The notes under the pieces were generated by a model. It was not told the origin of the DNA, did not search any database, and saw only the letters and a program-made list of their open reading frames with translations. DNA of 20,482 nt, from positions 1 to 20,482 of IMG/VR virus record IMGVR_UViG_3300029787_000427. The stretch is one strand, 5' to 3'. Positions 4,592-11,000 of the stretch are shown piece after piece; position 1 is the stretch's first letter, and each line of letters starts with the position of its first letter. Both the position numbers and the translations under genes were made by a program. The stretch is from a virus.

Positions 4592-4844
4592 TAAAAGTAC
4601 AGGTAGAAATTATAAGAAGGAATATGCTTCTTATCAAGGTAAACCTTCTGCCATTGCTAAAAGAGTTTCTAGAGACACTGCCCGTAGAGCAATGCAAAAA
4701 CGGGGAATAGTTAAAAAGGGAAGTGGTATGGATGTTGACCACAAGGATGGTAATCCTATGAACAACAATAAAAAAAACTTACGAGTAGTAAGTAAATTTA
4801 AAAATCGTTCCTTCGCTAGGAACAAAAACGGAGGAAAAAAATAA
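4566..4844 (+). CDS. HNH-like endonuclease, small phage type
   Basis: A 92-residue basic protein from the ATG at 4566; a TTG at 4554 in frame would add four residues but MAIAKRVRNK is the natural start. The core is VDHKDGNPMNNNKKNLRVVS (~57-76): a D-H pair (58-59), then DGN, then N71-L72-R73, which is the betabeta-alpha-metal layout of HNH nucleases. The third ligand would fall around Asn80 (KNRSFARN), as in N-ending variants. It overlaps the gene at 4427 by 26 bases and is coupled by TAATG to the next. HNH proteins near terminase genes in other phages help cut concatemers during packaging. This one lies ~1.2 kb upstream of the terminase genes, so that role is plausible but unproven. Confidence 0.8.
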   Translation: MAIAKRVRNKSTGRNYKKEYASYQGKPSAIAKRVSRDTARRAMQKRGIVKKGSGMDVDHKDGNPMNNNKKNLRVVSKFKNRSFARNKNGGKK

Positions 4845-5647
4845 TGCCAGTATTAGCAGTAGCAGCCATACCTACAGTCGCTAGTTTTATTGCTCGAATG
4901 GGAGTAACAAAAGCAGCTAAAAAGTATGCACCTAAATTAATTAAAGAAGCACAAAAATATATAAAAAAACATAACCTAACAAAAAAATTTCCTACACTAG
5001 GAAAGAAAACAGCCGAGTCAATGAAAAAGACTACGAAGAAAATGCAGGTTGTTAAAAAGAAAGTAAATCCAAAAATTCCTAAAAAAAAGAAAAAAGATTC
5101 TTTTGATGAAGAGTTAAAGAAAAAAGAAGGTACAAAAAACTTTAATAAGAAAAATAAAGATGCTACTACAACTAATAAAGCACCTAAAGCCTATGTAGAT
5201 AAATTTGGTAATCCTCATAGAACAGCAGCAGGAGCAGATAGAGCAAATAAACTTAATAAAAATCCTAGAATTAAAACAAAAAATAAAAAACTTAAAAAAG
5301 AAGAAAAACCAATAAATCAAAATATACAGACTAAAGCTCAATTAGAAAAAAGCTTAAAAAATAAAAAAATAATTACTGGTGGTGCTATACTTGCAGGAAG
5401 TATAGGTTTACCTTTTTTAAAAGGTAAAGGAGATAAAGTTATTAAGGGTTATAACTCAGCTAAGGACTCTATTACTGGTGGACCTTCTACTTTTGCTGCT
5501 GCATTTAAAAAAGCAAGAAAAGAAAAAGGACCTAACTCTACATTTACTTACAAAGGTAAACAATATAGTACTGTTACAGTAGACCAGTATCAAAAAGCAG
5601 GTTTTAATAGTCTTCGTGAATACCTAAACGCTCAAAAAAAGAAGTAA
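4844..5647 (+). CDS. large lysine-rich protein with hydrophobic N-terminus
   Basis: A 267-residue protein extraordinarily rich in Lys. Residues 1-20 are hydrophobic, 12-42 match the module of the protein at 4161, and ~43-175 are a long Lys/Asn/Thr-rich, presumably disordered region. A hydrophobic, Gly-rich segment, IITGGAILAGSIGLPFL, lies near 178-194. The C-terminal ~55 residues (TFAAAFKKARKEKG...FTYKGKQYST) form a small motif that I recall at the ends of structural or virion-internal proteins of marine phages. Two hydrophobic segments plus a polycationic middle would suit a virion protein that crosses or contacts a membrane while binding DNA, but this is inference. TAATG coupling occurs at both ends. 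Confidence 0.75.
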   Translation: MPVLAVAAIPTVASFIARMGVTKAAKKYAPKLIKEAQKYIKKHNLTKKFPTLGKKTAESMKKTTKKMQVVKKKVNPKIPKKKKKDSFDEELKKKEGTKNFNKKNKDATTTNKAPKAYVDKFGNPHRTAAGADRANKLNKNPRIKTKNKKLKKEEKPINQNIQTKAQLEKSLKNKKIITGGAILAGSIGLPFLKGKGDKVIKGYNSAKDSITGGPSTFAAAFKKARKEKGPNSTFTYKGKQYSTVTVDQYQKAGFNSLREYLNAQKKK

Positions 5648-5976
5648 TGGCTTTATCAGACGCAGAAAAAAAGAAAAACTTTTTAAAAAAACATGGATTA
5701 CCTAGGTTTAATTCTTGTGTATTGCGTTCTGAAGGTGGTAAAAAAGGAAAAGTAGGTATTTTAGTAAACGGAAAACCTAAATTAATACGTTTTGGTGATG
5801 CTTCTATGGGACATAACTACTCTCCTGAAGCTAGAAAGTCTTTTAAAGCTCGTCATGCAAAGAATATTGCTAAAGGTCCTACTAGTGCAGCTTACTGGGC
5901 TAACAAATGTCTGTGGGCAGGACCTAGTGGTAGTAAAAAATCACCTCCTAAAGGTCAAAAACACAGAAAAGGATAA
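5647..5976 (+). CDS. conserved phage hypothetical with RFGD...ARH...YWA motifs
   Basis: A 109-residue basic protein, the last of the cassette. Motifs in order: VNGKPKLIRFGDASM (~40-54), SPEARKSFKARH (~59-70), then SAAYWANKCLW (~79-89), ending in a Lys/Pro/Gly-rich tail. RFGD..M followed by R.SF.ARH and a YW motif recurs, as I recall, in small structural-type proteins of T4-like and other marine phages and in some large viruses, with no known activity. Two Cys residues (~24 and ~88) might form a metal or disulfide site. The start is coupled by TAATG. Only 58 bases separate it from the terminase small subunit start, and a new promoter lies in that gap. Confidence 0.8.
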   Translation: MALSDAEKKKNFLKKHGLPRFNSCVLRSEGGKKGKVGILVNGKPKLIRFGDASMGHNYSPEARKSFKARHAKNIAKGPTSAAYWANKCLWAGPSGSKKSPPKGQKHRKG

Positions 5977-5984
5977 CAATTTTA

Positions 5985-6013
5985 ATGACAAGTAGTTTAT
6001 ATGTGTGTATAAT
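5985..6013 (+). promoter_or_regulatory. promoter before terminase genes
   Basis: ATGACA (5985-5990, five of six match to TTGACA) is 17 bases before a perfect TATAAT (6008-6013). Transcription should start near 6020, only about 15 bases before the terminase small subunit ATG at 6035, giving a very short 5' leader. It separates the small-gene cassette from the packaging genes. Confidence 0.65.
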
Positions 6014-6034
6014 AAAGGATAAGTGTTAAAAAAT

Positions 6035-6439
6035 ATGTTTAACATTGATAAACCTAAAAAAACAGAACTTTCTGACCAACAAAAAAAGTTTTTAACAGTA
6101 TTGTTTGGTGAAGCTAATGGAAATGCTAAACAAGCTGCAGAAATAGCAGGATATTCTGAATTTTATTACCCTGATTTAGTAAAAAATTTAAAAGAAGAAA
6201 TAATTAATAGAGCAGAAGAAATATTAGCAGCTCATTCACCTAAAGCAGCATTAGGAATGATAAATGCTTTAGATGAAGATGGTTCTACACCGGGTGTTAA
6301 TATTAGAATGGAAGCAGCTAAACAAATTTTAGACAGAGTGGGCGTTTCTAAGAAAGAAAGAATTGATATGAATGTCAAACAAGCGACAGGAATTTTTATT
6401 TTACCCCCTAAACATGGAACAACAGGAACAACAGAATAA
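6035..6439 (+). CDS. terS: terminase small subunit
   Basis: A 134-residue protein from ATG 6035; an in-frame GTG at 6023 would add four residues but sits only 3 bases from the AAAGGA element. Residues ~7-40 (LSDQQKKFLTVLFGEANGN, then AKQAAEIAGYS) form the helix-turn-helix typical of small terminase subunits that recognise phage DNA. A helical oligomerisation region follows (~50-110, including IRMEAAKQILDRVGVSKKE), then a short tail ending ILPPKHGTTGTTE. It should bind the packaging start site and deliver DNA to the large subunit encoded just downstream. Length and order fit the family well. It overlaps the next gene by 26 bases. Confidence 0.85.
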   Translation: MFNIDKPKKTELSDQQKKFLTVLFGEANGNAKQAAEIAGYSEFYYPDLVKNLKEEIINRAEEILAAHSPKAALGMINALDEDGSTPGVNIRMEAAKQILDRVGVSKKERIDMNVKQATGIFILPPKHGTTGTTE

Positions 6440-6668
6440 TTATCAAAAGCGTAAAAGACGAGCAAGAGTTATACCTTTTGGATATACAGTTGATGAAAGT
6501 AATCCTGAATATTTAATTCCTATTGAATCAGAATTAGATGCATTACAAGAAGCAGAAAAGTATTTACAAAATTGCTCGTATAAGGAAGTTGCAGAATGGT
6601 TGATGAGAAAGACAGACAGGAAAGTAACGGGCATGGGATTACGCAAGATTCTAATGAGAGGTTGGTAG
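6414..6668 (+). CDS. small DNA-binding protein like the serine-recombinase domain
   Basis: An 84-residue protein from ATG 6414. An earlier in-frame start at 6372 lies deep inside terS and is less likely. A basic N-terminus (QKRKRRAR, 11-18) leads into RVIPFGYTVD (~18-27), then SYKEVAEWLMRKTDRKVTGM (55-74) and GLRK. The series R..P.GY, helix, S...VA.WL...T.R, GL is the pattern of the DNA-binding recombinase domain downstream of serine recombinase catalytic domains, here without any catalytic domain. Genes like this between the two terminase genes are, from memory, recurrent in marine phages. It overlaps terS by 26 bases and the terL start by 73 bases. A packaging-site DNA-binding role is an attractive inference. 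Confidence 0.75.
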   Translation: MEQQEQQNNYQKRKRRARVIPFGYTVDESNPEYLIPIESELDALQEAEKYLQNCSYKEVAEWLMRKTDRKVTGMGLRKILMRGW

Positions 6669-8311
6669 AACCTCCAAAACCTAAAGCAAAAGGTAGAAAA
6701 AGAAAAGTTGCTATTCCTAAAATATCAAGCTCAGTAGCCAAAGCAAAAAAATCTGCTACAGAGTCTTTAACTAACTCTTACAAAAATTTAGAGAAAGCTA
6801 GAGAAAAGTATAAAGCAGAACAAGAAAAGTATAAAAATAAAAAAGAAAAGTTAAAAGATTTAGACAATGCTTTAGAAGGAAAAGTTTCTACAGTTTTAGA
6901 AACAACTCAAATTGAAGAGACTACTCCTAGTATACAAAAAGTTTTAAAAGAACGAGAGGTTATATTTGAACCTAATGAAGGACCTCAAACAGAATTTTTA
7001 GCAGCACCTGAACGAGAAGTATTTTATGGTGGTGCAAGAGGGGGTGGCAAATCTTATGCGTTATTAATTGACCCATTAAGATATTGTCACAAATCTGCTC
7101 ATCGTGGTTTATTTATTAGACGTACGATGCCTGAACTAAGAGATATTATTAATCATTCTCTTAATCTTTATCCTAAAGCTTATCCCGGTGCTAAATGGAG
7201 AGAGCAAGAAAAAGAATGGAGATTTCCTTCAGGTGCTAGAATAGAGTTTGGATATGCTGAGAACTTAACTGATGTACTTCGTTACCAAGGACAATCTTAT
7301 ACTTGGATTGGAATAGATGAATTACCTCAATATCCAACCGAAGATATTTATAATTTTCTTCGGTCTTCTTTAAGAAGTGTAGACCCTAATATACCAGTAT
7401 ATATTAGAGCAACAGGTAACCCCGGAAACGTAGGTTCCCATTGGGTAAAAAAAATGTTTGTTGAACCCGGAGAACCTAATGAAGCATTTACTGTAGCTAT
7501 CCCTACAATGGCAGGAACTAAATCAATTACTAGAAGATTTATTCCTGCAAAATTACAAGATAATCCTTATCTAATGCAAACAGATGATTATCTTATTATG
7601 TTATCATCTTTACCTGATGTACAACGTAAACAATTTTTAGAAGGGGATTGGGATGCTTATGAGGATTCTAGTTTTCCAGAGTTTTCTAGAGAAGTCCATG
7701 TATTAGATAATTTTGAAATACCTAATAACTGGATGAGATTTAGAGCAGCAGACTGGGGATATAGTTCACCTGCTTGTTGTTTATGGTTTGCAGTTGACCA
7801 TGATAATGTAATGTATGTATATCGAGAATTATACACACAAAAAATTACAGCAGATGAATTTGCAAAACAAGTTATAGATTTAGAGTATGGAGAATATATT
7901 AGATACGGTGTATTAGATTCTTCTACTTGGGCTAACAGGGGAGATGTTGGACCTAGCATAGCAGAAACAATGATTAAAGAAGGATGTAGATGGAGACCAT
8001 CAGATAGAAGTCCTAGAAGTCGTGTAAATGGTAAGTTAGAAATACATAAAAGATTAAAACTAGATGAAGATACAAAAGAACCTACTTTATATATTCTTAA
8101 TAGTTGTAAAAATTTATTAAGAACATTACCTATGTTACCCCTTGATAAAAATAATAGTGAAGATGTAGACACTAAAGCAGAAGACCATGCTTATGATGCA
8201 CTAAGATATGGATGCATGAGTAGACCTGCTCACCCTCATAGTTTACAAACTCATTCTCCTTTATCAAGAGAACAAAAGTTTAAACCAGTGGATGAAGGAT
8301 TTGGATATTAA
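6596..8311 (+). CDS. terL: terminase large subunit
   Basis: The 571-residue ATP-driven packaging motor and nuclease. The ATPase half shows Walker A GGARGGGKS (145-153, Lys152), Walker B WIGIDE (237-242, Asp241-Glu242) and coupling motif ATGNPG (272-277). The C-terminal RuvC-like nuclease half shows AADWG (Asp386), LDSS (Asp441) and EDHAYDALRY (Asp530/Asp534). About 110 residues precede the ATPase domain; 47-95 are a Lys/Glu-rich coiled coil, so the protein is longer than the usual ~420-500. The start at 6596 has AAGGAAG 7 bases upstream, and no other in-frame Met occurs before residue 178, so the extension is real if this start is used. It acts at the portal, threading DNA into proheads. Confidence 0.97.
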   Translation: MVDEKDRQESNGHGITQDSNERLVEPPKPKAKGRKRKVAIPKISSSVAKAKKSATESLTNSYKNLEKAREKYKAEQEKYKNKKEKLKDLDNALEGKVSTVLETTQIEETTPSIQKVLKEREVIFEPNEGPQTEFLAAPEREVFYGGARGGGKSYALLIDPLRYCHKSAHRGLFIRRTMPELRDIINHSLNLYPKAYPGAKWREQEKEWRFPSGARIEFGYAENLTDVLRYQGQSYTWIGIDELPQYPTEDIYNFLRSSLRSVDPNIPVYIRATGNPGNVGSHWVKKMFVEPGEPNEAFTVAIPTMAGTKSITRRFIPAKLQDNPYLMQTDDYLIMLSSLPDVQRKQFLEGDWDAYEDSSFPEFSREVHVLDNFEIPNNWMRFRAADWGYSSPACCLWFAVDHDNVMYVYRELYTQKITADEFAKQVIDLEYGEYIRYGVLDSSTWANRGDVGPSIAETMIKEGCRWRPSDRSPRSRVNGKLEIHKRLKLDEDTKEPTLYILNSCKNLLRTLPMLPLDKNNSEDVDTKAEDHAYDALRYGCMSRPAHPHSLQTHSPLSREQKFKPVDEGFGY

Positions 8312-8651
8312 AAGTAAAATTAAAATAGGATATAGAAATTACTCTTTAGAAAAAAATGATAGAGTATGGAATAAGCAAACAGAATCCTATGGTCAGTTTC
8401 TTTCTAAAGAAGGTATAATATGTTTATCTTCTGAAGAGGATAGTATATCACAAGCTAATACATTAATACATGAGGTACTCCACGGTATCGTGTATCAATG
8501 GGGTTTAGAATCAGAGCTTGATGATAAAGAAGAACGAATTGTTAATACTCTATCAAATGGTATAACAACAGTTTTTCGAGATAACCCGTGGATGTTAAAC
8601 TTTATAAAAAATAAAGTTGAGGAGGAAAAAAAGAATGATGAAAAAAAGTGA
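8292..8651 (+). CDS. HExxH zinc-metallopeptidase-like protein
   Basis: A 119-residue protein with HEVLH at 60-64 within ANTLIHEVLHGIV, the zincin HExxH motif. A downstream helix with Glu (EERIVNTLSNGITTVFRDNP, ~80-99) may supply the third ligand. The layout matches the small phage proteins related to the ImmA/IrrE-type metallopeptidase fold. The N-terminal part (~8-50) is beta-rich. It overlaps the end of terL by 20 bases and precedes the portal cluster. No classical prohead protease is seen among the head genes, so a maturation role is possible, as is an action against host regulators. Both are inference. Confidence 0.75.
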   Translation: MKDLDIKSKIKIGYRNYSLEKNDRVWNKQTESYGQFLSKEGIICLSSEEDSISQANTLIHEVLHGIVYQWGLESELDDKEERIVNTLSNGITTVFRDNPWMLNFIKNKVEEEKKNDEKK

Positions 8652-8871
8652 AATGAGCAAAGAAATCAAAACTGAATTAGGTACAACTTACAAACAAGGT
8701 GAGTTAGGTTCTGCTGCTGATGGTGCTGTAAAAAACAGTCTATTAACACAGGGCGGTGCATTTCCTGCCGATGCTTATGCAGAAGGCAATGTAGCATATC
8801 CTAAACAAAGTAAATCAGAAGTTGATGCATCTATACTTAAAAAATATTCTCAAGGTGACCTTGCAGAATAA
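8635..8871 (+). CDS. small conserved hypothetical before portal
   Basis: A 78-residue protein. The start is set at ATG 8635, nine bases after GAGGAGG (8619-8625); a TTG at 8617 would lie inside that ribosome-binding site. An adjacent ATG at 8638 is equally possible. After a Lys-rich beginning the sequence is polar, Ala/Gly-rich and probably flexible (GAAFPADAY-like stretch near 44-52), ending KKYSQGDLAE. There are no recognisable domains. Position just before the portal gene and a strong ribosome-binding site suggest a minor structural or assembly factor. Confidence 0.7.
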   Translation: MMKKSEMSKEIKTELGTTYKQGELGSAADGAVKNSLLTQGGAFPADAYAEGNVAYPKQSKSEVDASILKKYSQGDLAE

Positions 8872-8877
8872 TAATTA

Positions 8878-10995
8878 ATGGACAAAACGAACGATATAGA
8901 AACAGGCGTTGATACTACAGCATCTCTTAAAGACGAAGAACAAGAGATATATGGTTTAGGTGCATTAGTAGAAGAAAAATTTAAGTTATCTGAAGACGCA
9001 AGATTATTTGACGAAAAAAGATGGTTAAGAGCTTACAGAAACTATAGAGGAATCTATGGTCCTGATTTAGCTTTTCGTGAAAACGAAAAATCTAAAGTAT
9101 TTGTTAAAATAACTAAAACAAAAGTTTTAGCTGCTTATGGTCAGATAACAGAAGTTTTATTTTCTCAAGGTAAGTTTCCTATTGGTATAGAACCAACAAC
9201 TATACCAGAAGGAGCTTCAGAATATGCACATTTAAAACCTGATGGTAAAAGTCAGCAACCTGAAAATCCTTATGGTTATCCGGGTGATGGTAAAGAAATA
9301 AAACCCGGAACAACTATTAACGAAATTTTAGGTGGTCTAAAAGATGAATATGGTTCGTTACCTTTTGAAGATGGTCCTGCACCGGATTTAAAATCTATGC
9401 CTCAGTTAGAACCTGCAAAGATAGCATCTGAGAATATGGAAAAAGTAATTCATGACCAATTAGATGAATCTTTAGCTTCTACTGTATTACGACATATTAT
9501 TTTTGAAATGACGTTGTTAGGCACAGGCATTTTAAAAGGTCCTTTTAACTATGAAAAAAAATTACATAGTTGGGACAGTGAAGATGATACAGATGAATTA
9601 TTTTATAATCCTAAAACAAAATTAACACCAAAAATAGAAGCAGTTAGTTGTTGGGATTTTTATCAAGACCCTAATGCAACTTCTATTGAAGATTGTAATT
9701 ATGTTATTCAACGACATAAACTTACAGCTTCAGATATGAGAGATTTATTAAATAGACCTTTCTTTAGAGAAACAGCTATTAGAAATTGTATTGCATCAGG
9801 CTCAAACTATGAACAAAGAAGCTATGAAACGGCTTTGTATGATAGAGAAAATCAATCAGACTACAATCAAGATAGATTTGAAGTGTTTGAGTATTGGGGA
9901 AAAATGGATGCTAATCTTGCAGAAGAAGCAGGTTTAGAAGTTAACCCTGAAGAAGTAGATGTACTAAATGAAGTAGATATTAATGCATGGGTATGTAATG
10001 GTCATATATTAAGATTAGTATTAAATCCTTTTACTCCTTCTAGATTACCTTACATGGTTTGTCCTTATGAAATTAATCCTTATCAATTTTTTGGTGTAGG
10101 TATACCTGAAAATATGGATGATTCTCAACAAATTATGAATGGTCATGCACGTATGGCTATAGATAACTTAGCTTTAGCAGGTAATTTAATCTTTGATGTT
10201 GATGAAACAATGTTAGTACCCGGACAAGATATGTCTGTTTATCCCGGAAAAATATTTAGAAGACAAAGTGGACAAACAGGACAAGCAATTCACGGATTAA
10301 AGTTTCCTAATACTGCAAATGAAAATCTAATGATGTTTGATAAATTTAGACAACTAGCTGATGAATCAACAGGTATTCCTTCTTACTCTCATGGACAGAC
10401 TGGAATACAATCAACAACTAGAACTGCAGCAGGTATGTCAATGTTATTAGGAGCTGCAGCTTTAAATATTAAAACAGTTATAAAAAATATTGATGATTAT
10501 TTATTAAGACCTTTAGGAGAATCTTTATTTTCTTGGAATATGCAATTTAATAAAGATGCTAAAAAAATTAAAGGAGATTTAGTTATTAAAGCAAGAGGAA
10601 CATCTTCCTTAATGCAAAAAGAAGTAAGGTCTCAAAGACTAATGACTTTTATGCAAGTAGCATCTAATCCTGCATTAGCACCTTTTGTTAAATTTCATAC
10701 TATACTTAAAGAAATTGCTAAGTCTATGGATATAGACCCTGAACAAGTTATTAACGACCCTGAGAAAGCAGCATTGTATATGAAAATGATGGGAGGACAA
10801 AATGAAAATCAACAGACTGGGAATACTGGTGGAATCCCCGGCATGGGAAGTACTGGAGGAGTACCTTCAGGAGCAAATCCGCTTGACCCAACGGGCGTTG
10901 GAGGTGGCAACATTGGAGTTGGAAGTGTTCCGACTACAGGGGAAGCTCAATTCTCTTCGCCAAATAATAGCCCTCAAGGAACAGGTGAACAGTAA
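8878..10995 (+). CDS. portal (head-tail connector) protein
   Basis: A 705-residue protein, the size of podovirus-type portals. The N-terminal region (RWLRAYRNYRGIYGPD, ~46-61) and the core with WDFYQDPNAT, PFTPSRLPYMVCPYEINPYQ (~380-399), GIPENMDDSQQIMNGHARMA and a long helical stem region fit the portal ring fold seen in marine podoviruses. The last ~65 residues are Gly/Asn/Gln/Pro-rich and disordered. Twelve copies would form the ring through which TerL pumps DNA and to which tail adaptors attach. Its place after terL and before scaffold/capsid supports the call. Only a weak ribosome-binding site is visible, so translation may depend on the upstream gene that ends 6 bases earlier. Confidence 0.88.
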   Translation: MDKTNDIETGVDTTASLKDEEQEIYGLGALVEEKFKLSEDARLFDEKRWLRAYRNYRGIYGPDLAFRENEKSKVFVKITKTKVLAAYGQITEVLFSQGKFPIGIEPTTIPEGASEYAHLKPDGKSQQPENPYGYPGDGKEIKPGTTINEILGGLKDEYGSLPFEDGPAPDLKSMPQLEPAKIASENMEKVIHDQLDESLASTVLRHIIFEMTLLGTGILKGPFNYEKKLHSWDSEDDTDELFYNPKTKLTPKIEAVSCWDFYQDPNATSIEDCNYVIQRHKLTASDMRDLLNRPFFRETAIRNCIASGSNYEQRSYETALYDRENQSDYNQDRFEVFEYWGKMDANLAEEAGLEVNPEEVDVLNEVDINAWVCNGHILRLVLNPFTPSRLPYMVCPYEINPYQFFGVGIPENMDDSQQIMNGHARMAIDNLALAGNLIFDVDETMLVPGQDMSVYPGKIFRRQSGQTGQAIHGLKFPNTANENLMMFDKFRQLADESTGIPSYSHGQTGIQSTTRTAAGMSMLLGAAALNIKTVIKNIDDYLLRPLGESLFSWNMQFNKDAKKIKGDLVIKARGTSSLMQKEVRSQRLMTFMQVASNPALAPFVKFHTILKEIAKSMDIDPEQVINDPEKAALYMKMMGGQNENQQTGNTGGIPGMGSTGGVPSGANPLDPTGVGGGNIGVGSVPTTGEAQFSSPNNSPQGTGEQ

Positions 10996-11000
10996 ATAAA

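Noticed and set aside
5114-5341. Minus-strand frame rich in Phe/Cys/Ile opposite the Lys-rich gene at 4844
   Set aside because: Lysine codons read in reverse give Phe/Leu/Ser runs; this is a shadow of the polylysine stretch and not a membrane protein.
5792-5995. Leu-rich 67-codon plus-strand frame overlapping the gene at 5647
   Set aside because: It is an out-of-frame reading of a conserved basic protein, with no ribosome-binding site at its start and hydrophobic only because of frame-shifted codons.
7657-8172. 171-codon minus-strand open frame inside terL
   Set aside because: It is antisense to the conserved nuclease half of terL, has no ribosome-binding site and no recognisable product, and is explained by codon bias of the real gene.
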